This document shows, in pieces, positions 19,916 through 29,659 of a DNA stretch of 29,695 nt. This DNA is from Byssothecium circinans (Eukaryota > Ascomycota > Dothideomycetes > Pleosporales > Massarinaceae): contig ML977016.1 in NCBI GenBank assembly GCA_010015675.1, positions 201,326-231,020 of the forward strand, given 5' to 3'. Under the pieces are notes generated by a model, which did no database searches, was not told the origin of the DNA, and saw only the letters and a list, made by a program, of their open reading frames with translations. Numbering within the stretch: the first letter of the stretch is position 1; each line of letters begins with the position of its first letter. Both the position numbers and the translations under genes were made by a program.

Positions 19916-20558
19916 GATCTTAACTCGTATGAGCCGTACAACTACCGCTCGACTTGCGTTTGTTATCGGGAACCAAAATACCACATACGACGTGCAACAA
20001 ATTCCAACCGCCCTATCAACGCGGCACGGACATATTTTTAAAGTCGCGCATTTAAGAATCAAAGCCTTCCATACAACATCTGACTATTTACTGTTCACCA
20101 TGCAAATGCTTACCGGAATAACTTAGATACTTTTCGAAGGTCGTATGAAGCCAACATACACCACCAGTAGCCGTTCAACCCGGACTGGAACGTCATTCCG
20201 AGGTCTTCACAGCCGCTTGGGTGGTAATTCCCGACTATCACCGTCGCTTACGAGCCACAATGCAGCCGGCCTGCCGCCCATCGTCGTTCCTTCCGCGCTC
20301 TACATTGTCCTGCATTTGCTCTAGCAAGTTCGCGTTTTGAGGCGCGGGCATTTCATCTGGCTAAGCGGCGTTCTCCTCGTCGGTTAGTCGCCAAGATGAT
20401 TTGCTAGAAGCCAATTCCTTAGTAGAGGCTTGTGTGCAAAGATGACGGCGCTATACTTAGTTAGGACACCAGGGCGAGTTGTGGCTCAGACCTCATGAGG
20501 GAGGGTTTGGGGGCACATTAAGTTAGGGCTGATACTTAACTACCGGTGGTAGATGGAG

Positions 20559-20567
20559 TATATAAGG
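20559..20567 (+). promoter_or_regulatory. TATA box of the OST-alpha-like gene
   Basis: TATATAAGG at 20559-20567 is a near-consensus TATA box about 165 bp before the start codon. It is followed by a pyrimidine-rich leader (20600-20725) ending in AACCATGG. The spacing is usual for fungal TATA-driven genes with a leader near 100 bases. Confidence 0.55.
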
Positions 20568-20730
20568 AAACGATTTCGGTGTCGGTATGGGAAGTTATCT
20601 AAAACTTTGAGCCATCGCTTCCTTCCAGCATTTGAAGGGCATCGTTTCCCTTCATTTTGAACATCAAAATCCTTCAGCCCATTTTTACATCTATTTCTAT
20701 CTATTCTTTGATAGACTTCCCAATTGAACC

Positions 20731-21947
20731 ATGGACACAGCAATACTTCACTCCCGCGGCCTCTTCCACCGTGACAACAACAACCAGACCAAATCTGAGA
20801 AAGCAACCTGCCCAATCGAAGATACCACAGGTCCTGAAATCGTCCCCTTCGTCGGCAACCTAACATGGCATTCCTTCGCAACTATTGTATCCGGCGCCTG
20901 CGCAATCGCCAGTCTCCTCATCATCCTCGCCGTTATCATCATGCACGCACTCAATTTCTCCAATCCGATCCAGCAACGCCAAATCATCCGTATAGTCCTA
21001 CTCGTCCCATGGATCGCTTTGTTCGCCTTTTTGATCGTATGGCAAGAAGGCGCCGGCGCATATCTCACAGAGAGTTTAGACTTTGGATGTTCGATTGCAC
21101 TAGCGGCTTTCTTGCTGTTAATGTGTGATTATATCCTCGCTAGTCCGAGAGGGTTTCAAGAGCTTTTTGGTTCGGCGTCGGTGAGGACGGGCGGTGGTAA
21201 GGAGAATAGTCCGGATTGGTTTAAGGTGCGTGTTTCTTCCATCATATCTTTATGGTCAGACTGGCAGTGCTAACTTCGTTCCCACAGCGAATCTGGTACA
21301 TGGTCCTGCAATTCATCCCCGCATCTATCATCATCTGGGTCACAACTTGCATTACCATGTCTGCAAATGTCTACTGCTCCGCCTCCAACAGCGCGCATTT
21401 CGCACACATATGGATCACCGTGCTCAAAGCCTTCGTCACGATATATGCAGTTGCCGCTGATTTAACGCTCTACAAAGCAAAAAAGGATATCTTAGCTCCG
21501 CACAAGGTGCTTTTCAAATTCGTAGCTTTCAAAGGCATCATCGGGTTAAACGTTTTACAAACTGTACGTTCCCCCAATCCCTCCATCCCATACCCTGCCA
21601 ACATTGAAAAAATCTTCCCTTACTCACACAAAACTAAAACCTAGTTTATACTCAACATCCTCGTCGGCAACAAAACAATCCACCCGACCCATTACCTCAG
21701 CTACCACGACATCAAAGTCGGTCTCCCGTCCTTCATCCTCGCGCTCGAAATGCCCCTCTTCGCCGTACTGGTCGCCCTCGCGTTTCCCGTGGCGCCGTAC
21801 AAGCTCGGGCAGCCGCCGGCTGCGGGGCCGCTGACGGCGGTTGTGCAGGCACTGGATATCACGGATTTGTTGGGGTGTTTTGTTAGGGGGCCTATGCGGT
21901 TGGTTAGGGAGCAGCGGTGGGGGATTCAGAGGGAGGGGAGGGTGTGA
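20731..21947 (+). CDS. OST-alpha/TMEM184-type seven-helix membrane protein
   Basis: Three exons: 20731-21225, 21288-21563 and 21645-21947. The introns are 21226-21287 (62 nt, GTGCGT/CACAG) and 21564-21644 (81 nt, GTACGT/CCTAG). Phases close exactly and give 357 residues. Seven hydrophobic segments lie at about 48-74, 87-104, 117-136, 168-190, 204-224, 241-262 and 283-305, after a short polar N-terminus with a glycosylation sequon (NLT, 43-45). Family marks are PIQQRQIIRIVLLVPWIA, the long gap after helix 3, and LFKFVAFKGIIGLNVLQT running across the second splice junction. The family (solute transporter OST-alpha, Pfam Solute_trans_a) includes transporters and lysosomal or vacuolar membrane organisers; the substrate here is unknown. 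Reading through the first intron would truncate the protein after three helices. Confidence 0.9.
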
Positions 21948-22024
21948 GTTGGGAGTAGAGATTGGGTAAGGTAAGGAATGGGATGGATGGCCATGGGGAA
22001 AGTGCCAAGACGGTGAAAAGTATA

Positions 22025-22036
22025 CACGTGACGTCA
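22025..22036. promoter_or_regulatory. Overlapping E-box and CRE palindromes
   Basis: CACGTGACGTCA contains a perfect E-box (CACGTG, 22025-22030) overlapping a perfect cAMP-response/ATF-type palindrome (TGACGTCA, 22029-22036). It lies 107 bp before the F-box gene start and 78 bp after the OST-alpha-like stop. bZIP (CRE/ATF) and bHLH factors bind such sites in fungi; use here is inferred. Confidence 0.5.
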
Positions 22037-22142
22037 AAAGCGCACCTGCCGAAATATCTTTCTTCCAAAATTTAGTGGTTACTGTCCCCCGCCCATAAAT
22101 TATACTCAAAACCCACACAACCTTATCCAGAGTGCAACCAGG

Positions 22143-23361
22143 ATGGACAACCAAGCAACAGATATAGATGCGATCCATGCTCCAGGGCAACGTGCCTGCT
22201 CTGTTAAGTACGTACTTCCGAGACTTTCAACCTATATCTACCTCTACTGACATCTTTATCCAAAGGATCACAGGTACCAATAACTGTTCCGCCCTTCCTG
22301 CAGAGATATGGGCCGAGATCCTCAAAGGTGTCGACAACTGCACCTTCTGGAACTGTCGACAACTCAGCCATACCATCCGCGCCGAAGCGGACCGCGAGTT
22401 CCGCATCAGCCGCCTATCCGACCTAAGCCTCCGCTGCTTATACAGAGTCAAGGTTACCCACCCTTGCCCCGCATCTCTTGCGGGCCTACCGCCGATGGAC
22501 CGCATTTACAACGGTGACTTTGGAACCCATGGCTGGGGTGTCAGCTTTTCCGGCATCGAAAATGAGCGCGTACACTACAAATTCGGAATTATCTGTGTTG
22601 AAGCCCCACATGATGATATCGATGTATTTGACGTAGGGATATTTCACCGGAGAGGGCATGACGATGCACTTCTTAGCGACAACACGGTCCAAAGAGCTAT
22701 CACGGAAGCCATGACATCACTGAGTAATTTCAGTCGAACAATCTCGGTTGGCAATGCGACACAGCATGTCCTCAAGCTTGACATATCTATCGATTGGAGT
22801 GATCGTACATTCTCCTTCAACTGGAAAGATTGCCTCGCACAGTTCTACGGGCAAGAAACCCTCTTCCGACGCATTCAGCAGAAGGATCCTCTACTGCAAG
22901 ACCCCACCGTCGCAACGCCTGATGAGTCTGAATGGCTTGATTGTCGGAAAAGGAGAATCGACAAAGACCCCCTGGACTCACGCTTTCATGCCTGGGATGT
23001 CTCGGTCGACGAGGGGATGTATCTGAAAGCCAGAGGCCAAGTGAACACCAGGATCTGGGTCAAAGTGTACCAGAAATACATTAAGAGGGCTTATTTGGAG
23101 TGTGGAATGATTATGAACTTGCGTTTGGGAGATCATGATGACTTGGGCTTCCCGTGTGAGTGTTGCAGTGCTACCCACCTCTGCGGTCGCGCAGTGTTTT
23201 TGGATATTATGCGAAGGGAAAACATCGCTCAACGGTATGTGATGAAGAAGATGGGGATGGAGTTGGTGGGGATGTTTCCAATGGCAACAACTGGTACCTG
23301 GGAAGAAGTGGCGGCTGCAAATGCCGCTAAACAGGGTGTCAAAGTACAGACACGCTCTTAG
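22143..23361 (+). CDS. F-box-like domain protein
   Basis: My model has exon 1 at 22143-22207 and exon 2 at 22266-23361. The 58-nt intron has GTACGT, an ACTGAC branch site and AAAG, and the join codes Lys22. The product has 386 residues. The F-box-like motif begins at about 29: CSALPAEIWAEILKGVDN, then the helix with FWNCRQLSHTIRAEADREF. Such proteins link substrates to SCF ubiquitin ligases through Skp1; the partner is unknown. The remainder is a mixed alpha/beta region with a Cys cluster near the end (CECCSATHLC), which might bind metal. A start at 22168 is also open, but it reads the intron as an unlikely leader and uses a weaker ATG. The upstream E-box/CRE site may drive it. Confidence 0.8.
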
Positions 23362-23596
23362 GAAAGGGAAGTCAAAGGCTATGAGACAGAATTCATAAGT
23401 ACATCACAGTCATGTGTTAAAATTTTGGCAACGGTTTCCAAGTGTTTAGGCCTGGCAAGATGTTGCAAGGTTTTTGCGCTTGTACGTTGTGCTAGTACCA
23501 CGAGTGCCTCACTTCCCGCTGATGGTAGAATTACCAACCGACGAATCCATAACTCTTCACACTTCTTATGAAAAATGTACTTCAATCCAAATTGTA

Positions 23597-24079
23597 CTAC
23601 CCCACTGCCATCCTATACCGTTCTCGCTCCACCATCTTCTGACGGTGCTCTTCCCGATTTTCTACGTAAAGGTATCCATCTCGCCACGGGCACTCTGTAT
23701 GTTCCTCCATGTATAACCTCACCAGATTAGTCCGTCGCGCCATCGATATCGACCCAGCAGAGTGCCCAACAGAATCGTAGTCGTTCGAGACAGGAAAAGG
23801 ATACGGAAAGGTCTCGTCAGAAGGGCCGGCTTGGTCTCCAGCAGCAAAGTGGTGACCGCAGAGGCACAGGAACAGGTACATCTTTCCCAATGAGACGATG
23901 CCTCCTCTGCAATGAGACCAAAACACCCTATCCCGAACCTTCTTATTATCCTCACCCTGTTTCTCTAGCCACGCATGCAGGTGCCCATCCAGATAATATG
24001 AATTCTGCTCTTCGCGATGTCGACTAAGTTCGATGTTTAATCTGTAACCTTTGCTGAGAGCTGATCTATAATAACTCAC
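23597..24079 (-). CDS. Small protein of unknown function
   Basis: A 160-residue frame from 24079 to 23597 with protein-like composition: a basic helical start (YRSALSKGYRLNIELSRHRE), HAWLEKQGEDNKKVRDRVFW, a hydrophobic stretch near 68-76 (MYLFLCLCG) followed by HH, an acidic and aromatic middle, and a highly charged C-terminal helix. I recognise no family, signal peptide or catalytic motif. It is convergent with the F-box gene (235 bp between stops) and is followed upstream by AT-rich sequence. It may be a lineage-specific gene, or the last part of an older one. A spurious frame is possible, but an uninterrupted run of this length with few rare residues makes it worth keeping. Confidence 0.45.
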   Translation of the reverse strand: MSYYRSALSKGYRLNIELSRHREEQNSYYLDGHLHAWLEKQGEDNKKVRDRVFWSHCRGGIVSLGKMYLFLCLCGHHFAAGDQAGPSDETFPYPFPVSNDYDSVGHSAGSISMARRTNLVRLYMEEHTECPWRDGYLYVENREEHRQKMVERERYRMAVG

Positions 24080-24890
24080 ATTGCGTGAAGCTAAGTGGGA
24101 TAAAAACGTGGAGCGAATATTGGTAGTCTGTGTTATATTGTTACCTTTCCCCGCGCGCGAAGTAATTAATGTTGTGGCACTCAGCTATCTCTAGTTGTCG
24201 CAGAAGTTCAACACTACTGCTGCTTTTCCATTTTAAAAAATAAAATAAAACAAAAAACAAAACTAACGTTAACAACGGATAACAGGGACGGGCTGAAAGG
24301 GGAAAAGGTGACCGGAATTAACAGACTTAATAAATGAATCGACACCGCGTTCTCGAAAGTTTCTTCCGAACCTTTCCCCTCGAACACATTCTCGTCCGTT
24401 GCTTACCTAACTAACCGCCACAGCGTTAGAAACACTCCCGTTGATAACGAGTGACAGCAGATCCCAAAATACAGGAACGCGTACTTCCAGTTCCCCGCTT
24501 AAGCAAGAATGCATTCATCGTGTGGTTAGTAACTCCAAACCACATCGAGTAGGTGAAGCTTTGGAATGTAAGAAAGAGTCTTTCGAACTTATAACTCTTA
24601 TTTTTACCGTAAGAAGGATACGTGATGAACAAAAAGTAGTAGGATATAAGAACATATATCCACCTCAGACACGCTCGCTTGAACGTCAATTTCCCTCCAA
24701 ACACTGGCAGACGGACCTTCTATACCCTTTGCGAAGCCGAGGCGAAACAAAAAGAGGCGACCGCGTAATCGGACTCGAAATCGTTATCGGTATCGGAAAC
24801 CAAAACTCCCCCATCAACTCAACCCCGCCCCGAGATCATAATTGATAAGAGAAATCATTAACACATTATGCTAGGAAGTCGACTGACGGG
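24080..24890. other. 0.8-kb AT-rich intergenic stretch
   Basis: This holds the presumed promoter of the small minus-strand gene, a TTACCTTTCCCCGC motif (24141-24154) similar to those near 391 and 3870, and a poly-A/T-rich block (24232-24262, TTTTAAAAAATAAAATAAAA). Two overlapping frames at 24426-24845 lie on opposite strands and have no features, so I do not call either. The histidine-phosphatase gene ends at 24891. Confidence 0.4.
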
Positions 24891-26669
24891 TCAGTAGACC
24901 TCGCTCAAGCTCTTCCGATCTGCCTCCTTCAACTTCTCCACATCTGCATCATCAACCTTCTGCTCTTTGACCAAGCCGTCGACTTCATCTCCACCGCCTA
25001 CTCTCTCTTCCTCGCTGTTCTCAACAATCATGTCGCCCTTGAGGGCTTCTCGCAAGCTGGGCGCATTGTTCTCGCCAGCTGTGCCCTGGTACTCGGGATG
25101 GGCAGCGCAGGTAGACTCATCACCATCGCCTAGCGCATCAGCGCGTGCGCCTGTTCCCATACCAGACTCCTCCATCCACCCTTTCTCCGTCTGCTTCCTT
25201 GCCGCCTTACGCTCTTTGCTTTGTTGCCTGCCCTTGGAACTTGCGCGCGCTCGCGTCTTGACAGTTGGGTTGTGGTGGTGGCGATTGAAGTGTTGCATGC
25301 CGGGGAAATAGTCAGAGTCATCGGAGAAGCCTTCGCCGGACGCGGAAGGAGGCTGGAGGTGTCGAAGAATGGCAGCTGTTCTGGGTGCCGATGGTTGATG
25401 GGAGCGGGAGGGTAAAGCTTTCGATGTTTCCTGCTCAAGGCCTGACACCACTTCATCATCGGAACTCGCGGTCTGGTCGTCGGATGCATCATTTGGTGAA
25501 GCTGGTGTTAGAGGCATTTCTAAGATGGGGGCAGTTTTTGTGCTGGGTTTGCGGGTAAGTTTAGAGGGCGTTGGTTCCTTAATAGTAGGCGTATGGTCTG
25601 CTTCTGTCGAAGCGATTGGGTGATCGTCTTGCTCGCCGTCTAAGGCTGATGGCGGTAATGGAGCTTGTTGACTGAGGAAGTCGGCCGTGTTCTTGCGCAT
25701 GACTCGTCGAGGCCAATTCACCTTGTCATGGTTACAACCGTTCACACAGCCTCCCCAGCGACGTACAGGTATCGTGGGGGAGGAGTTAGAGTTCGTAGTC
25801 TGTGGGGGTCCCCGAGTCGATGTAGGCGTGCTTCCGTTGCCGGTTACTGTCGTCCGCTTCTTGAGATCGGACCACGTTCGCAGCTCATTTTGTAGAATGT
25901 ACTTCCCGTTCGTGTCGTTCTGCTTCATCACGATGAACTCGCAGTGGTTCACGTTTCGCAGATCTTCAAAGTACTCTACCGACCAGTGGTACCACTTCAT
26001 GAGAAAGACTCTCGTCATCATGCCGTGGGTCACCAGCACACAGACGCTCGGAAAGTCAGCGTCCCCGAACTGTCTCCACAAGCTCTCATTGAAGCCACTG
26101 ACGCGATCATAGGCATCAGCAGCACTCTCGCCGTCCGGTATGCGGTAGAAGAAGTGACCGTAGTCGGCGCGCTCCTGCCACATCCTCTCCATTTCGGCCG
26201 AGCATGGCTGAAAGTTGCCAAAATCCTGTTCGCGCAGCCGTGGCTCCTCAAAGACCTTGATCTTGTGGCGGTGAAAAGGGGACGGCGTGGGGTCGTCGGC
26301 GGTGAGGGTCTTGATAATGCCTTCGGTCGTCTCGCGCGTCCGGCGGTACGGTGAGGTGAAGAACTGGATTGTGTCGTCGGGCTTGAGGAGGGAGCGAAGC
26401 TGCCGTCCTGCTTCTTCTGCCTGTTTCAGGGAGGCAACTGTCAGCTATCTGTTCGAGTGCGAGCAGGAGCAGTCGGGCGCATCTACCTGGACTCGGCCGT
26501 GGGGGGTCAATTTGACTCGGTGGTCTGGAATGAACTGGTGGATATCGCGGTTTTTGTTTCCTTCCGACTGAGCATGTCGGACCAAGATGATCATCTGGTC
26601 GCACTGTTAGATTGCAGTTCGCCTTTTTGCTACTGGCACTGGAGCCGCACTCACCCGAGGCTTGCCCAT
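24891..26669 (-). CDS. Histidine-phosphatase (phosphoglycerate-mutase family) protein
   Basis: Exons on the minus strand are 26669-26655 (MGKPR), 26594-26487 and 26420-24891. The introns are 26654-26595 (60 nt, CTAAC branch) and 26486-26421 (66 nt). Phases close exactly; 550 residues. The phosphatase domain covers about 6-200: ILVRHAQSEGN with the phospho-accepting His12, SPYRRTRET, REQDFGNFQ, IPDGES with acid Glu139, and LVTHGMMTR with second His173, so all catalytic residues are present. The tail from about 220 is long, Ser/Pro/acid-rich and probably disordered, with a basic patch (RARASSKGRQQSKERKAARK). The domain resembles yeast Det1 (YDR051C), a phosphatase tied to sterol movement; that link is an inference. 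Starting at 26192 would lose the first catalytic His. It is divergent from the PRKRIP1 homologue. Confidence 0.9.
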
Positions 26670-27083
26670 GGTGGCTGTTTTGCAGAATATGTGCGTCGCT
26701 GTCGTTCTGCAGCTTGTATGATCTTTGTTGTGAGTGGATTGTGGCGAAGGAAGGAGGGGTAACGGGGAGGAGAATATTGGAGAGTGGGCATTGTGAACAA
26801 TCTCCAAGGCGTTTCAAGATATTTCGGGCGCCAACGCAGCGTGGATGCGGATGGCGAGGCGCGGCAGTGGCTGTTATGCACATGTGGCGTGCCTGGCCGT
26901 ATTGCTCAATATCACGTGCCTATGTTGGAAGTAAAGGCCCGAGCGTCCTCCACCATACATAATCATTTGTCGCCGCGGGCCTTCAACCCTAGCAACGACA
27001 CACCAACCTGCTTCCACCATTACCACACACGCGTCACACTCACATACCAACAAATAACACAACTAATAAAACAACCACCCGCC
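26670..27083. promoter_or_regulatory. Divergent promoter of histidine-phosphatase and PRKRIP1-like genes
   Basis: These 414 bp separate outward-facing start codons. The interval carries a TCACGTG E-box (CACGTG at 26913-26918), roughly midway, and an A/C-rich leader (27000-27083) before the plus-strand start. The open frame from 26784 into the PRKRIP1-like gene has no stop but reads as leader sequence. Confidence 0.5.
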
Positions 27084-27689
27084 ATGTCGGAGCCCATCCC
27101 CGAGTCCATCCCGACCTCATCAGACCGGCGCTCGAAGCGGCCGCTCAAAAAGCGCGTCCTTAACACCCGCTCAGCTCTCGCCTCAGACGTAGACGCGCTC
27201 TTCGCGAAGCCCGACCGCGAAATCCACATTCCCGGCTCCGAAGCGAAAAAGGGCCTCGCTGCACCTCCAGAAATCGTCGCCAACGTCCAAGGCTCCAGCG
27301 CAGGTGCCGGCAGCGGAGAGTTCCATGTCTACAAGGCGAGCCGGCGGCGCGAATATGAGCGGCTGAGGCTGATGGCCGAGGAGGTCCAAACAGAGGAGGA
27401 GGAGAAGGCGGCGAGGGAGCGGAGGGAGGAATTGGAACGCAGGGATCGCGAGAAGACGGAGAGGAACCGGGCGAAGAGGGAGAAGCAGCGCGCGAGAAAG
27501 ATGAAGGCGAAGAAAGGAAGCAAGGACAAGGAAGAGACGGGAACAGCGGATGGGAAGAAGAAGCTGGCGCCGAAGGCGAATGTTCCGAGCGCAGCCGAGG
27601 ATAATGAGGACAGGAACGGAAAGATGATGAATGGGGGTGAAGTCAAGGACTGGGATGAGGTTGGTCTCATGATCGAGGATGAGGATTGA
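27084..27689 (+). CDS. PRKRIP1: PRKRIP1/DUF1168-family protein
   Basis: 201 residues from GCCATGTCGG at 27084. The family block is clear: NVQGSSAGAGSGEFHVYKAS at 67-86 followed by RRREYERLR (87-95). It is preceded by a basic segment (RRSKRPLKKR, 15-24), and after it comes a long, highly charged single helix (about 95-150, E/R/K-rich). In animals PRKRIP1 is a nuclear protein seen in the active spliceosome as a long helix, and was first described as a PKR inhibitor; fungi have no PKR, so the spliceosome role is the likelier one. The C-terminal 50 residues are Lys-rich then acidic. The frame is open upstream to 26784, but that part crosses the promoter and is not conserved-looking, so I used the internal Met. 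Confidence 0.92.
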   Translation: MSEPIPESIPTSSDRRSKRPLKKRVLNTRSALASDVDALFAKPDREIHIPGSEAKKGLAAPPEIVANVQGSSAGAGSGEFHVYKASRRREYERLRLMAEEVQTEEEEKAARERREELERRDREKTERNRAKREKQRARKMKAKKGSKDKEETGTADGKKKLAPKANVPSAAEDNEDRNGKMMNGGEVKDWDEVGLMIEDED

Positions 27690-27918
27690 AGGGCTGCCAA
27701 ACGCCCCCTCTCACGGAGTCCTCATCACGAAAACTAAAGAAGTCGAACGCTTGGTGGGACAATATGACTGCGGTGTCTATCATGAGAAGGTATGCTTGTT
27801 TCGGTGTAGAGAAGCCCGGTATTTAGCTAACCTATAGAAGTATGCTGCACAGTTGGAATTGACACGAATTCATCTGGCAGGCGCCGAAAGAAAGCCTATT
27901 ATTACTCGTCCATCTCAA

Positions 27919-28119
27919 TCAAGGTAGCCATTGCCTCCTGCATCGAGGAACAGTGTCCATATCAACGGTCTCATCCCCGCCGACATAACCGTCATGCTTG
28001 ATCACTTTGCTCTCTACCGACACAGCCGCAGGCTTCTTCCGGATCATCCAGTGTGTTTCGATCCCCTCAAGTAACTGAAGCCGCCATTCCAGCTCCTTGT
28101 CGCTTAAGATGCGTGCCAT
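27919..28119 (-). CDS. Doubtful small ORF, possibly with an unresolved 3' end
   Basis: A 66-codon frame reads MARILSDKELEWRLQLLEG and on to KKPAAVSVESKVIKHDGYVG, which looks like real coding sequence, then ends in an odd basic tail. A different frame overlapping its end reads MQEAMATLIEMDE and stops at about 27904, a more natural C-terminus. A short intron ending at GATGCAG, or a frameshift, would join them. The ATG sits in GCCATGG. Upstream in-frame codons also look coding back to a CTATAG that could be a splice acceptor. No family is recognised. Confidence 0.32.
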   Translation of the reverse strand: MARILSDKELEWRLQLLEGIETHWMIRKKPAAVSVESKVIKHDGYVGGDETVDMDTVPRCRRQWLP

Positions 28120-28284
28120 GGCATCCTCTTTCTGTCCGGTGGCTATAGATAAGAAATCGATCGTTCAACATATCTCAGCGCAATTGGTTATCTGCAGTTA
28201 TCATGGAAGCCCCAGTCGCATGGCGCCATTGGAAGGCGAGAGCTGCGACAGGTAGGACGGTAACGGCATTCAGCACCCCCCATG

Positions 28285-28555
28285 TATAAATATATACTAT
28301 TAGCAAGCTTTTGTAAACTCATCTAACTCGGGGTAGCATTTACTCTACTCACTGCAATTCAACATTACTCTCTTGTGAAGTGTTGCTAATCCTCACTGCT
28401 GATAGACATTCCTATTCCCTCTGTCCTCTCTTCCTCCCTATGTGTTCGCATAACCCCCCAACTTGTCGCCATCAACGACATTTCATCTTGCTTTCCTCCC
28501 CCTTTTCATCTCCTTACCCCTAACCCTGACACGCACATCACGTCTTAATGAAGGC
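28285..28555 (+). promoter_or_regulatory. Orphan promoter-like stretch
   Basis: TATAAATA at 28285-28292 is followed by a pyrimidine-rich run (28385-28545) like the leaders of the other genes here. The first ATG after it (28549) opens a frame of only 11 codons. It may start a non-coding RNA, a multi-exon gene I could not assemble, or a gene lost by decay. Confidence 0.35.
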
Positions 28556-29016
28556 GGTTAAAGTGGTGGAGTACAGGCCTTAAAAGCTCATTTGTAATGA
28601 CCGGCTCTGAGAATCAACAATGTGCAGTTGCAGATACAGCTCAGGTTAGCGGATGAGTTTAAGGGAAATCAGCTACGGGGAGGAATGAATGAGCGCAACG
28701 GTGCCCCATGTGAAATAAGTCGACAATAGGAGCAGAATGCGATCATAGGGTAAACGGAAGGAAGAAATAGCATTTGCACAACGGCATATTCGGGAACTGG
28801 GTATATCTTACATGGGCCTATCAGTCAAAAATTAATTTTTTTACTCTGTGACCTGTAAAGGAAAACGTGGAGTAGTGGTCTTAGTACACGTCAAGGGCTC
28901 GCACGGGTTCTAAAGTATCAACGATACCGCGATGCTTAAAAGCAACAGTTGGATGTCCATTCCTCTTTCCTCGCACACATACACACTTCGATCCCACAAT
29001 CAACCTTGGCGACTAA

Positions 29017-29136
29017 GCTGCAACATTCCACACCGCCATTTTCACCGCCAAGAGCTCTACCACCATCGATGCGCTTTTCAAACTCAAGCTTACCAACGTC
29101 CCCGAGAAGCTCCTCTTGGGACTAGCGGTGTCATGA
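29017..29136 (+). pseudogene. Coding-like fragment without a start codon
   Basis: The frame reads ATFHTAIFTAKSSTTIDALF then KLKLTNVPEKLLLGLAVS and a stop, with third-position C/G preference like the real genes nearby. It is bounded by an in-frame TAA at 29014-29016 and has no Met. It could be a terminal exon, or the end of a frameshifted gene whose start is the overlapping frame MSIPLSSHTYTLRSHNQ upstream. No family is recognised. Confidence 0.28.
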
Positions 29137-29659
29137 GTGGGGGAGCACGAATTTGATAGATGGCTCTAGAGGACGATGCCACGTGTAAGAACTCTAACAG
29201 AGATATCCAGAAGTCGAAGAGGCGTATGTGTTTCTGAAACGACTGATTTGAGTGAGTGTTGGTGAGTCGATCACGGAGTTTAACGGTATGGCATGAGGGG
29301 ATAGCTTCAAGGGAATTAAGACAGGGAATTAGATTGAAAGTATAAGATGAGAAAAGTGCAGGCACTTTTCATATGGAAAGGGTAAGGAAAGAAAGGAAAT
29401 GGAAGGAATCGCCGTCTGCGAGACGTTAAGAGGATAGAACGAAGTCTAAAAGAAGCTGTCGGAAAGCTCGGCGCGGTGTTGACTCGTTCGTGCTATCGGT
29501 TTATCACAGACATATAATGAGGGGTATCAAGTGGAAGTATTGGCAAGTTGAAGTGGATGATGGTGAAGTATCAGTCCTGGAGTTGGATGTCGTCTGGACT
29601 CTGAAGTGAATTTTAGAGCCTCTGCGCTAAGCTAGCCGACCGGGTAACGTAGTGGCTTA

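Larger units (their letters stand above)
18842..20730. other. 1.9-kb gene-poor stretch with possible decayed coding remnants
   Basis: No intact gene is supported. The frame at 18978-19490 (+, 170 codons) overlaps the 3' end of the previous gene and looks random. Around 19721-19915 on the minus strand a fragment resembles the start of a 2EXR/F-box-like domain and is listed as a doubtful remnant. From about 20460 on, the sequence becomes the promoter and leader of the gene at 20731. Confidence 0.45.

Noticed and set aside
24426..24845. Overlapping 92- and 134-codon frames on opposite strands
   Set aside because: Neither has domain features, a leader or gene-like codon use, and they exclude each other.
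26784..27083. 100-codon N-terminal extension of the PRKRIP1-like gene
   Set aside because: It crosses the divergent promoter and an E-box, and the family begins near the internal Met at 27084, which has a better start context.
28515..28528. CCCCTAACCCT, telomere-like
   Set aside because: Only about two CCCTAA-like units in a C/T-rich leader; too short for an interstitial telomere repeat.
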